This document shows positions 11,148-22,571 of a stretch of 62,000 nucleotides of DNA, piece by piece. Each line of letters begins with the position of its first letter. Position 1 is the stretch's first letter. The DNA lies in the NCBI GenBank assembly GCA_009746045.1, contig RPFO01000156.1, positions 1,040,653-1,102,652 of the forward strand, written 5' to 3'. The translations under genes were made by a program, and so were the position numbers. A model generated the notes under the pieces. The model was not told the DNA's origin. It saw only the letters and a program-made list of their open reading frames with translations, and ran no database searches. The stretch is from Mesostigma viride. Lineage: Eukaryota > Streptophyta > Mesostigmatophyceae > Mesostigmatales > Mesostigmataceae.

Positions 11148-12476
11148 TACAGGGTCAGCTCACTTCCTTAGTGATTTCGGCACCTCAATTAGCGACAATT
11201 TTCGGTTCATTAGTACGGTTTACCCGAGAAATCTGGTGATACTGATTAGTGACAATTCGTACCCGACCAAATCCGATCCGAAAGCACTAACGACGCGAGT
11301 AATTAGTACATGCAACTCACTTCATTAGTATGATGGCGAGGTCGTCAGCTCGTGGAGCTATGGAGACGGCATTTCCCATTCTTGCTGCGAAAACAATCGT
11401 TTCAGAAAGAAATCTGTGAAAAAATCTCGTGCTTATGTGTATAATTGCTACATTTCTCAGTCTGCATCGCTCCACGCTGAGGTTGGAGTCATGCATATAG
11501 CGACCGATTGCGATGATCAAAGAATGAAAAACTGGGCTATCCGGAATCGTGTGAATCGTGTGCCTACAGCTGCCTACGTGACGCGATCACTTCAAAAAGG
11601 CGTCGAATGCGGGATACATCCATGGGCTCCATCGTACAGCATTTTTGGGGCGGACCGAGGTAGCTGCCGATGGGAATGCCGTGAGAATACTGCGGAAACG
11701 TGCGTAAGTGAAAACTGGATACTGCTTGACCTCCGGAGCATCTGGTGAGCCGCAGTTCTGGTTTAGGGTGATAGGGTGGTTGAAAATGGAGGTCTAGTCA
11801 GGGTTTGTTATTATTTGTTGCGTTTCTTGCTGGAATTTTATTTTCCGGTGCTGTCGGTGGCCGCTGAAGAAATTCTTTGCGGGACCTAGGATGTGTGCTG
11901 TCCTTCCGTCTGGCACCGCTGCCGTGGATTCGACGGCCGCAAACACCTGCATTGATAAATTGCCGCACCTGACTGCGTCAATGTTATGGATGCTCAGGGT
12001 ATTATGGCGCCTTGACTGTCATGTTGTCCATACGTCTTGCATGTGGCATTCATCTATGTAACCTTTTGCCTCTTGCTGTTGGTTGCTTTGCTTTCATGCG
12101 CTTTATTTCATTTCCTTGGTGGGATTAGCCTGTGGAAGGCGGCCTCCCTCCTGCATCCTGTGTCGGCAGACATACTGACAGGCAGGATGAAGTGCAGGCA
12201 GAGGGGCAGGCGAACAGCCGTTTATATTTGCACACATGCTTGCCGCTGGTACGCTAGTTTGCGTGTATCTTTGCATGGTCATGTTTTGGCAGGCCTGGAC
12301 AGATATGTTCAAATATGGTCGCATGCGTGCATGCACGCATGCATGAATGGGTTTACGCATGTTGCCAGCCACATAGGTAGGCACGTGGGAACGCTCGCAA
12401 GCTGACGACACTACCAGGTCAGGCTGGTCTGGACCTGGAAGACACACAGGAGGCAGGCAGCCTTGGATGGTGTGGT
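11148..12476. other. Unannotated filler of CACTA copy 1
   Basis: No motif-bearing reading frame or known repeat was recognised. Short frames exist on both strands but none resembles a known domain. Confidence 0.35.
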
Positions 12477-12866
<390 letters not shown>

Positions 12867-13017
12867 AGGTGTGCTTTTTATTATGATGATTAGCTAAGTT
12901 ACGTGTGTGTTGTTGATGTACATGTTGACGTTGTATCATGGGCGTGTGCCCCTAAGTCTGCCTTCCTGCAATATCACATAATATATCATCTAGATGTGTT
13001 GTTGGGAACCTGACTAT

Positions 13018-14400
13018 ATATCCCAAACTGGAATGGTTGACATTCAACTATGGGATGAAACCCACGAAAAACAATTACTAGGAACTGCCATTTTTGTGCT
13101 ATGTTTGCTAGCATCTGTCACCTATTTGTCATGCAAACAGTCTGAATTTCTTGTGGGCAGTTAACATAGATGTTTTTATGAGCTGTGCAAATTTCTAGGC
13201 TTGACTGAGTTCATTGATATAGGCACCCATGTGTTGGAAACCTTGGAAAACCAAGAAAAACTGCATTTGGGGGGGGGTTCGCTACCATCAGTCACCATTT
13301 TGTCATCCAACCAGCCTGCAACTTTGTGGGCATGCTGCATGGGATGTGTTTAGAACATGTGCAAAGTTCCAGCTCCAACTGAGCTCTATTGGTGTCATTA
13401 TGTATGCATATGTGTGATAAAACCCTTGGAAAACCAAGAAAAACTGCATTCTTGGGGTATTTATGCTAGCATTTGTCACCTATTTGTCATCCAACCAGCC
13501 TGCAACTTTGTGGGCATGCTGCATGGGATGTGTTTAGAACATGTGCAAAGTCCCAGCTCCAACTGAGTTCATTTGGAGTCATTATGTATGCATATGTGTG
13601 ATAAAACCCTTGAAAAACCATGAAAAACTGCATTTGGGGGTATTTATGCTAGCATTTGTCACCTAGTGTCATCCAACCAGCCTGCAACTTTGTGGGCATG
13701 CTGCATGGGATGTGTTTAGAACATGTGCAAAGTTCCAGCTCCAACTGAGCTCTATTGGTGTCATTATGTATGCATATGTGTGATAAAACCCTTGAAAAAC
13801 CATGAAAAACTGCATTCTTGGGGTATTTATGCTAGCATTTGTCACCTATTTGTCATCCAACCAGCCTGCAACTTTGTAGGCATGCTGCATGGGATGTGTT
13901 TAGAGCATGTGCAAAGTCCCAGGCCCAACTGAGTTCATTTGGAGTCATTATGTATGCATATGTGTGATAAAACCCTTGAAAAACCATGAAAAACTGCATT
14001 TTGGGGGTATTTATGCTACCATCAGTCACCTATTTGTCATCCAACCAGCCTGCAACTTTGTGGGCATGCTGCATGGGATGTGTTTAGAACATGTGCAAAG
14101 TCCCAGGCCCAACTGAGTTCATTTGGAGTCATTATGTATGCATATGTGTGATAAAACCCTTGAAAAACCATGAAAAACTGCATTTTGGGGGTATTTATGC
14201 TAGCATTTGTCACCTATTTGTCATCCAACCAGCCTGCAACTTTGTGGGCATGCTGCATGGGATGTGTTTAGAACATGTGCAAAGTCCCAGGCCCAACTGA
14301 GTTCATTTGGAGTCTTTATATATGCGTACATGCCAGAAAGTGCTGAAAATACGGTATTCTTTGCTAGCAAATGTCACCATGTTACCATGCTGCCGACTCC
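13018..14400. repeat. 184-bp satellite array, 6-7 units
   Basis: The landmark GTGCAAAGTCCCAG / GTGCAAAGTTCCAG recurs near 13360, 13544, 13726, 13910, 14094 and 14278, a period of 182-184 bp. Central units are nearly identical. The first (13018-13200) and last (14310-14400) are strongly diverged, the pattern left by unequal crossing-over. Each unit contains CATCCAACCAGCCTGCAACT and CATGCTGCATGGGATGTG. Confidence 0.9.
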
Positions 14401-14546
14401 CAAAATTTTTTTTGACCACATGGCATCATAAGATATCTGATAAGGAACCTTGGTGCCAAATTTGAGGTCAAACTGACCATTATTCCTTCTCCAAATAATT
14501 TCCAGGGGAAGAAAATGGGTTTTCGGATTAATGTGTGTGTCAAGAC

Positions 14547-14905
14547 ATGGCACGGTGGCACGGTGGCACGGTGGCACGGTGGCACGGTGGCACGGTGGCA
14601 CAGTGGCATCCCACGTTGGGCAGTGCTTGTGGGCAATATAACATTAGTATTGGACGTTATGTTACCTCGTGACACCATACAAAATCATAAAATGGTAGTT
14701 TTATGGTGCAACGGTGCAACGGTGCAACGGTGCAACGGTGCAACGGTGGCACAGTGGCACCCCACTTTAGGCAGTGCTTGTGGACATTATAACATTAGTA
14801 TTGGACGTTATGTTACCTCATGACACCATACAAAATCATAAAATGGTAGTTTTATGGTGCAACGGTGCAACGGTGCAACGGTGCAACGGTGCAACGGTGT
14901 CAAAA
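14547..14905. repeat. GGCACGGT / GTGCAACG 8-bp arrays with a duplicated ~145-bp spacer
   Basis: An array of GGCACGGT (14547-14606) is followed by two copies of a spacer with AACATTAGTATTGGACGTTA. These end in GTGCAACG arrays at ~14706-14750 and ~14856-14900. The 8-bp units are the complements of those at 7319-8220 and match those of the 10.6-11.1 kb foldback. Confidence 0.85.
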
Positions 14906-15292
14906 CATGATGAGACACTTACCTCCTACCTTTGGACCTAAGAGAGGTACAAAATAACAAAGTTGAAAAAAATCAATTTGTACTTGTGCTGTAGTACAAA
15001 TCCAGGTGTGCCTGGGGCGTGGTGTATAAGGTTATCAATCAACCATTTGTTCATAGAAGGTGTGACAATAGAAGGTGTGTTGTATTTCTTCATTAAGCAA
15101 GTCAAAAGTGATCTCCACTGGCTTACAACCTGAATCTTGCTTTGCTGGGTCTGCTGTGTTTCTATCTGATTGTGCAGGCTATCCCATTGGTTGATCAACC
15201 AGGTGATTCGTGGTGCCGGCGGGGCCATACTATCTTCTTGGCATTTTTCATCCATGGCATGTGGATCGCATGGGCGGGCGGGAGGGCAGAGA

Positions 15293-15690
15293 GGCCAGGC
15301 CAGGCCAGGCCAGGCCAGGCCAGGCGAGGCAGGGGAGGCTGCAAGGGTATGCAGCACAGGTAGGCTGGCAGGCAGGGGCCAAGGGGCAGGGGACATGGGG
15401 CATGAGCCATGAGGCTCGAGCCACGAGCCTTGGGCCATGGGGTTGGGGGATGCGGCAAACAGGCGGGCAGGCAGCCAGCCACATCCAAATGATTAGGGGC
15501 CAGACAGCAATCAGGGGCACCGCGGGCCTACTTATGCATGCCAGCCACCCCCCTCCTCACCAACGTATACACATGGCAGCCACCCCACGAACCCAGGCAC
15601 GCATGCCAGCCCCCCCCTAAACCCACGCATGCATGGCAGCTCCCCACCACACCAACGAATGCATGCCAGCCACCCCCCACATGCAAGCAC
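15293..15690. repeat. AGGCC microsatellite and degenerate CATGCCAGCC repeats
   Basis: A (AGGCC)n run at ~15293-15335 is followed by loosely repeated GGCAGG/GGGGCA segments. A C-rich series of ~40-bp units with GCATGCCAGCCACCCCC or GCATGGCAGC lies at ~15535-15690. Neither is coding. Confidence 0.7.
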
Positions 15691-15721
15691 TCAATCTCCA
15701 AGCAGCTTCATGACTAGAAGC

Positions 15722-16677
15722 AGAAATTTAGTCTAGTTACCCTGGAGCTTCACAGTTAATAAACGTGTTTTCCCTTTTTCAACGCATCGGTCATATGCAA
15801 TGTCGTGGTTTCTTGGTCTTGCACATCTCAATAATGGCGGTGCTAGGCTTTCACTTGGGTCACCCTTTCAATGTTTTGTACCAGTCAGAAGTATCTTTTT
15901 TTATGCCGAGCATGATGTTGTTTGCTATGCCTTTGGTCTGGTTAGTTGTACATGTGCACATGCTGCAGCCCAGCGTTTCTAATCATGGTCCTGTTTAATG
16001 CTGTTTTTCCCCCTTCCTGGTTTATGCGTGCAGGTAAATGTGCAACGAAGCACAGTTTGGCAGAGTAAATGAAGAACCAAATGATCTACAAGATCTGCCA
16101 AACGATGAAGAAACAATCCTCTTTTTGTTGTGATTTATTTTTTGCCTATGAATAAAAGATTTTTTAAATAATATTTATCAATGTAATAAATGCACTGATT
16201 GTGAGTCATGCCCCTGTTGTAATCATCTTGCATTGTTGTATTTCTGACGGTCCCTGATAACACCATTTTTTTGTCCCAGAATGGCTGGAGAATTCGCTGT
16301 GCATGTTCTTGATTTTCTTGAGATTCTACTCGTTCTTTTGTCCTGAGATTTTCCTGAGATTGTCCTGAGATTTTGTCCTGAGATTTTCACTACAAAGTCA
16401 AAATCTCAGGACCTGAGTTTTTCAGTTGAAAATCTTGAGATTTTTTTCACCAGAAATCTCAGGACCCTAGACTTGCGCACTTACCAGATTTTCTCAAGAC
16501 CAAATATCAGGGAAATATCAGGGCAATCTCAGGAAAATTCAAGATTTATCTCAAGACATTCTCAAGACATTCTCAGGATTTCTCAGGATTTCTCAAGATT
16601 TGTGTAGGTAAATCTAAAAAAAACTCAGAAAAATCTCAAGAAATCTCAGTGCGCGAATTTCCGCCGACTTCCTAGTG
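15722..16677 (+). other. Conserved right arm of CACTA copy 1 with poly(A) region and subterminal repeats
   Basis: From AGAAATTTAGTCTAG to the terminus the sequence is nearly identical to 44464-45381 of copy 2. It contains TGCGTGCAGGTAAATGTGCA, which has a splice-acceptor look, and GAATAAAAGATTTTTT, a likely poly(A) signal, near 16150. The last ~370 bp are packed with TCCTGAGATT/AATCTCAGGA motifs. By comparison with copy 3, this is probably the 3' end of the deleted plus-strand accessory gene; that is an inference. Confidence 0.6.
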
Positions 16678-17098
16678 GACCCAATTAATTAATTAGTTGA
16701 TTAATTAAGAACATAGCTCCGTGGGGAGCATATGTAACACATAGCCCTGAGAAAGGGGCATCTATGGGTTTGTAATACAATCAGGGCGACAACCTGCAGG
16801 TGTAGGATGTACAACTATCACCTGCTCTGGGTGCACAAGGTGCACCTGCACCGCCATGATGGTTCATGCCTCCAAATCGAGCTCACACAGGGCGGCTTGG
16901 GGAGAGGGCCTAGAAGGCCTGCATGACATATGGGGTGTCCAGAAGGTATATATGGCTAGGCTATAGCTAGTGTACACATGGCATCTCAGCAGAGAGTAAC
17001 TCCCTGCACGGGCAAAGCATGACTCGAAATTGCTACGGCTATTGCAAGGGCTGGTGTGGGCCCATCACGTAGGCATACATGGCCACATAACTAAGCTT
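16678..17098. other. Spacer between CACTA copies 1 and 3
   Basis: A 421-bp stretch begins with the GA repeat of copy 1 and ends with the TT repeat of copy 3. No gene or known repeat was recognised. Confidence 0.5.
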
Positions 17099-17110
17099 CA
17101 CTAGGAACTC

Positions 17111-17480
17111 GTTGGTGGTAAAAAATACCACTTTTACCACTTTTTACCACTTTTTACCACTTTTTACCACTTTTTACCACTTTTTACCACCAAAAAGCAG
17201 TAAAAAGCAGTAAAAAGCAGTAAAAAGCAGTAAAAAGCAGTAAAAAGCAGTAAAAAGCAGTAAAAAGCAGTAAAAAGCAGTAAAAAGCAGTAAAAAGCAG
17301 TAAAAAATACCACCTTTTACCACTTTTACCACCTAACGGAGGTGGTAAAAGTGGTAAAAGGTGGAAAATGGTGGTAAAAAGCAGTAAAAAGCAGTAAAAA
17401 GCAGTAAAAAGCAGTAAAAAGCAGTAAAAGTGGTAAAAAGTGATAAAAAGTGGCTGAAGTGGTAAAAAGAACACCACGAC
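17111..17480. repeat. Left subterminal arrays of CACTA copy 3
   Basis: The tract contains repeated TTTTTACCAC (17111-17190), about a dozen units of the 10-mer TAAAAAGCAG (17196-17300), then mixed ACCAC / GTGGTAAAA motifs and further AGCAG units to ~17480. The GTGGTAAAA motif also abuts the terminal repeat, which fits a binding site for the element's own protein. The frames that cross it (FTTFYHFLP-like strings) are repeat artefacts. Confidence 0.85.
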
Positions 17481-17633
17481 GAGCACAAAAGTGGTAAAAA
17501 ACACAAGGGCTGAACCGACAACAAGTCAGTTTAGGCCCAAACAATGAATGATGCATCTTTATTCAACATAATACGGCATGATTACACTTGTGAGCAGCAT
17601 CTAATGAGGCCGCAAAATGCTTGCACAGCAGCA

Positions 17634-20600
17634 TCAATCAGAATCATCCTTGGCATCACTACCGTTAAAATCACTGTCATTCCCCTCGTTGCTAGGGGTT
17701 TGTTCTCTATAGTCCCTGACCGTGCGCGCGCGTGCACTTGTGCGCAACGGGGGCATGGGCTCCTTCCCCTTGTGTGATGCAGGCGCCAAAGCCTCAGATT
17801 TCTTCTTTCTCTTGCGGGGCGGGGCTGCGCGTGAGGGTTCTGCCGCCGTGGTTGCCGGCGCGGGCTGCCGTTCAGCGGGCGGCTTCTTTTTCTTGCGAGG
17901 CGGGGCTGCGCGTGAAGGTCCTGCCGCCGTGGTTGCCGGCGCGGGCTGCCGTTCATCGGGCGGCTTCTTTTTCTTGCGCGGCGGGGCTGCGCGTGAAGGT
18001 CGTGCCGCCGTGCTTGATGGCGCGGGCGACGGATCAGCGGGCGGCGGTTCAGCGGGCGGCCGTTCAGCGGGCGGCTCAGGTGGGAAGTACCTGATGTCTT
18101 CCTGCCACCTTGTCGCCGTGCTTTGGAAAAACTCGTTCTCCAAAGCCCACCCGGTTGCCAGGTGACGGGGCAGCTTGCAGTGAATGACCGAAAGCTGGGG
18201 CTGATGCCGTGGGTCCAGCACAAACCCAACAGAGCTAACAGATGTTGGCCACACTAGCTTTGCCGTGCGTGGTGCCTCGGCGCTGCGGACCAACACCAAG
18301 CGTTGATCCCGAATGTAAGCCACCTCCGATGCATCGAAAAGCTCTACTCTCAGCACAAGCTGTTTAGTCCACTGCCCCACCGGCTGCACCAGCTTTGCCA
18401 CGAGAATGTGGGTCAGGTAGCCGTACTGAGTGCTGCTTCCCTCCTTATGGTAGGCTACACCACAGTTTGCAGTCCGCCATGCTTGCTTCCTGTCAGCTTC
18501 TTTTGTCCGGTAATTGAAACCGTACAAGTGCACCCTATCATACTCCTCAGCCTTGAGCTGCACGCCGGCTGCTGCAGCCTGGACAAGCTCCGGGACCAGC
18601 GGCTGCTGGTTGAGTCCGATCCAGTCTTTGAGCCATGAGAGGTCGCTGCACAAGGGCCGCCTGCATGCACATCGTATACAAAGCAAGATAGCAATGCAAG
18701 AAAAAAAAAATTAGAATAACGGCAGTAGTCCTTGGAAATCAGATGAAGTTCCCTATACTGAAAGAAAATCAGCTCAAAGAATAGCAACTTACAATAATAG
18801 GACAGCGGCGTCTTACCAGTAGGCCTCATCGCCGTTGACTTCGGGATCTTTGTACTCCGCATTGGGCAGCGCATACTCCAACAAAATCGCGCCCACTTCA
18901 TCAGATTCCGCGGCGGTGAAAGTGTAGAAATTCTTGCGGCTGCGCCCCCCCAACTCGACCTTCTTGGACGGGTCTGCGTGGATGACGTCCCAGATGTAGT
19001 AGCGGTCTTTTGGCTGAAAGAAAAAAAAGAAAGCAAACAAGACATTGCAAGCAGCGCACACAAATATGCACAGAAATTAGCTGCATGCAGCACAAGACCG
19101 TGCCACAAGGAGCGCGTACATAACACTAAATCTGCACACAAATCCATTAAAAAAAAAAATCTGTCACTAGCGTGTACTTACCATCCCGGTTTTCACCATG
19201 TGATAGGCCAGATGGGTCAGCGCCTCAGACTTGCGATATGCTCCGTCCATGGAGCACTCCACATTGACGTTGGACAGCTTAGCTTTCGTGATGGCCCCCA
19301 TCATCCGCTCGCCCGACGCCATGGTGCGGGTGTCACATCGACCCAACAAGGGGATTTGCTGGGCCAGGTGGGCCATCATATGAACAGATTTTGCCATCTC
19401 AGACGCTGGCGCTATACGCTCCATCGCCACAGCAGCAAGCAAAAACATCTCGCCGCAGTCATCCAACTGCTGCTGAGTCGCCGGGCCGCTAGAAAACACA
19501 AAGTCCCAGGCCGCTGATTGAAGGAGAAATGCTTGCCGTGCATCGTCATCTAACCGCCCACGCAAGATGGTCGGGAGTTGCTTGCAAAAGTAGAGGATCT
19601 TGTCACGCGTCTTGGATTTTTCAGTACTCTTCGCATCGCAGAGCAAGCCACTGATCCGGCCGGTGAAGTAGTCGGGTAGGCTATGCGCCATGATGTCATC
19701 GAGACCTGCGCATTACAACCACACGCAAAAAAATAACACATAGTAGTAACACGACAGCCGAAAAAAATAGTCAGTCCTATGTAAATCACACAGACCATAG
19801 TCAGTCCTACATATTAAATTTCCAAATTACGGGAAAAATAAAAACCCAATGTCACACTTACGCTTGATATCAGCCTTTTCCTCAGCCGTCAGCTGGAACC
19901 CGGGGCGCGGTGCTGGCGCCCTCTTCTTCTTGCGGCCTTTCTTCGGTGGACTTTGGTGGTCTCCCTCCGGTGGTGGGTCTCCCTCCGGTGGAGGGTCTTC
20001 ATCAGGCCGCCACAGCTCCGGGTTCAGACCGAGGACCTTCAGCCTGCCACGAAGTGACCCGGTCGCCATAGCCTTCCCTGCATGGAGTACAAACAGAAAA
20101 AAAAAAAAAAACAATATTACATCAGCTTTCCATGTGAACAGATAGGCCAAGTCAATGTATGCATGCAACAATCACAATGAAATGATACAATTAAATGTTT
20201 AGCAATTACCGCTTGTGCAATGAATGACCCGCTTGAAGTTGTTGGGACACAGATGGAACTCGTCAATAAAATGACGGATCTTCAGGTGAACCCAGTACGG
20301 TAACTTGAGAAACGGCTCGGGCTGCTTTTTTAGCGTAGCACAGTACTTCAGGTAGCCAGCATGGTCCATCTCCTGAACAACAGGAGCGTGAGCCGGCCGG
20401 CGGGGGTCACCCTCGGGAAACATGCGGTCATTGCCAAGGAGAACGATACGGCCATTTGAGATAAAAACCCCACGCCACTCATCACCATGTAGGACGCATT
20501 GATAGTACCCTGCATCTGGAATGTTCAGGGACTTGGAGTATGCCGGGTAGTCGTGAATTATGCCAGCAAGAATGGACCTCACAAATGTCGTAGTGTAAAC

Positions 20601-21692
20601 ACCCGCCACGTCCAGCGTCACATCACAAATGTAATACCCCTTCCACAGTACCAGGAAGTCCTCAGCGATCAAGTCCAAAAAAATGGTCATGTTCTTGGGT
20701 GCCTTCCCCTTCATGGCGCCCACAAGAAGCACCATAGGGCAAAACCGCCCATTCACCATCACCCACTCGGGCAAGTTGACACAGGAAACAAACGCGGGCC
20801 AGCTGCTGTGGGTATCCATGAAAGACCTTGGACATACTCCGTCAAAATTCAGAAGGAAGATGGTGTTCCGCGGCTGGCTGCGAAAGTCCCAGTTGTTCTT
20901 TATGTGCTGGATGGCACGGCTGTCTGCACGAACAGGTCCATGCACAAGAAACACCAGACGTAAAAAGAAAGGTATCCATCAGAGCAGTACAAACAAAAGA
21001 TAAGCGCAAGAGGAAAAATCTCGAACTTGATACTTTGGCACACATTGCATAACAGAAGGCGTAGAAACAAGTGCAAACCTGCCTTTCAAGCCGTCCACAA
21101 CGCGCGTGGATGAGTCTGGCTCCCTGTTTTCATGTTTCGCAGCGTACTGAAGGGCTTCCGCCATTTCCGGGACTCGGAACCAGGCCCTAATCCGATCCAT
21201 CAGGGGGAAGTGCCTAACCTGGCGATGCGCTTTCCGCGAGTTGACGATGTCACCGTTTCTGTCAGTGTACGTCTCGTAGCGCGACAGCTTGCAAAGAGGG
21301 CAGCTCTTAGTAATCTTGTCCTTGTACAAGTAACCCTCGCATGGGCAGGCATCGTACACACGGTACCCCAAGCCCAAGCCTTTGATCACTTTCCGTGCCT
21401 TCCAGATACTGTCGGGCAGAGTGTTGCCCGCGGGGAGAACGTTTCCCAACAGCTTGAAGAGCTCATCAGCAAAGCTCTGAGGGCATGAGTTTTCCCCCAT
21501 TAGCGTCAGCAATTGCAATGTAAACATCAAGGCCTTGCTCTCAGATCCCGGGTACAATGGCGTATCGTCCTTGACTCTGGCCACTGCTTCGTCATAATTT
21601 CTAGCAAACTGGCGTGCTGCATCCTCTCCACTGGCCGACCCGTCGTCAGGGTCCTCGGCCATGAATTCATCGACTGTCTGTCCTTGACGCAT
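17634..21692 (-). CDS. Tnp2-type CACTA transposase (Transposase_21 family), six exons
   Basis: Proposed exons, from GT-AG junctions and frame continuity: 21692-~21078, ~20919-20210, 20077-19862, 19705-19182, 19013-18817 and 18660-17634. Several donors are GTAAG(T) and several acceptors are preceded by pyrimidine tracts. Exon 1 carries LPDSIWKARKVIKGLGLGY, ACPCEGYLY, SCPLCKLSRYE and HFPLMDRIRAWF, the Tnp2 N-terminal and cysteine pattern. Exon 2 carries NFDGVCPRSF, NLPEW and IIHDYPAYSKSLNI, matching the catalytic core region of that family. Exon 4 has a DUF4218-like block (VHMMAHLAQQIPLLGRCD, SGERMMGAITKAK). Exons 5-6 have a DUF4216-like region (RVHLYGFNYRTKEADR, LVWPTS). Exon 6 ends in three Pro/Arg/Lys-rich repeats and an acidic tail. 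AATAAA lies at 17558-17563 (minus). No premature stop was noticed. An upstream exon within 21828-22124 is possible. Confidence 0.82.
17800..18090 (-). repeat. In-frame Pro/Arg/Lys-rich repeat in the transposase C-terminus
   Basis: Three ~75-90-bp units encode variants of a segment with PSRAAPPRKKKKPP and ERQPAPATTAA. The array adds basic, nuclear-localisation-like clusters before the acidic tail. Repeat number probably varies between copies. Confidence 0.75.
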
Positions 21693-21705
21693 TTACAATC
21701 TCTAC

Positions 21706-21751
21706 ATGGAGGGCCGGCATCGACCGTTGATGGTCAATGCCGGCCCTCCGT
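21706..21751. repeat. Short perfect-stem hairpin just upstream of the transposase start
   Basis: GGAGGGCCGGCATCGACC is followed, after a 6-bp loop, by GGTCAATGCCGGCCCTCC, a stem of about 18 bp with one mismatch. It lies 14 bp from the proposed ATG at 21692, in the transcript leader or in an intron. It could affect translation or be a tiny insertion; its function is unknown. Confidence 0.6.
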
Positions 21752-22571
21752 GGCTAACCAGTCGCCATCGGGATCACAAATCGAGCCACGCTAGGGCGTC
21801 TGCGCCAGTGAGACCACTGGCAGCTCACTAATCAACCGTGACCATGAAGTCCGGCTCAGTCGACATTTCCAGGAACGCATCCAACATAATTTGGCGATAA
21901 AACTCAGGAAGCCTGCAGGATGACCAATGAAACTGGACAATGTAGGTATCCGTGGAGGAAGGGAAAGGAGACATCACGAAATTTGGCCAGCTAGCAATGT
22001 GTGTGTCGATGTAAGTGTTCGGCTCGATTCCGGTATCCATGGGTGGGACCGCCATCTTTCTGGTGCCACCCGCCGCCGTGATAGCCGCTAAGTCACCCGT
22101 TGCAAGTTTGTGTCTGCTCGCCAACGCTTTCGATGTCGTCGATCCCTTTTGATCAAACGGACATTTTCTCAGTCATTCAAATGGTAGATATTACGGTCAG
22201 TGTACGGTAGTGTTGGTTAGTCACGGGCTCATTGGTAGAAGTCTACTGAAACGGTACAGCCTTAGCTCCTGAGGCCTCTGTACTTGTACCAAGCAGTACG
22301 GAGTTTAGCCGATCCGCACGCAGCCGCGCGGGGCGTGCGGGCCCCGCGCGAGGCGTGCGGTCCGGCCGTTTGTGTAGCTGCCGTTGGTGCCTTTTGGCGA
22401 AAGACGTTCAAAAAATTTTTGCGCGGGATGCTGCCAGGTTCGTCGATCTGCTGAATCCAACGGCGGACAGAGGCAGGTGCAGTGCGTCATGTATACGTTG
22501 GTTCGCAAAACGGGGGGATTCCGGACTTAGCCAGCCTTGGTCGCATGGTGGTGTGCGACCGAACGTTGTAA
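21752..22571. promoter_or_regulatory. Central region between the divergent CACTA copy 3 genes
   Basis: The genes point away from each other, so this interval should contain both promoters. A minus-strand frame at 21828-22124 (contains PPMDTGIEPNTYIDTHIASW) may be a 5' exon of the transposase, because its DTHIASWPNF resembles the DTHSSWPAF of exon 2, or it may be a duplicated exon fragment. No clear TATA box was assigned. A GC-rich patch with repeated GCGTGCGG occurs at ~22315-22370. Confidence 0.45.

Noticed and set aside
13018-14400. Possible CRISPR array because of regular spacing
   Set aside because: The whole 184-bp unit repeats; there are no short repeats with unique spacers and the window is eukaryotic.
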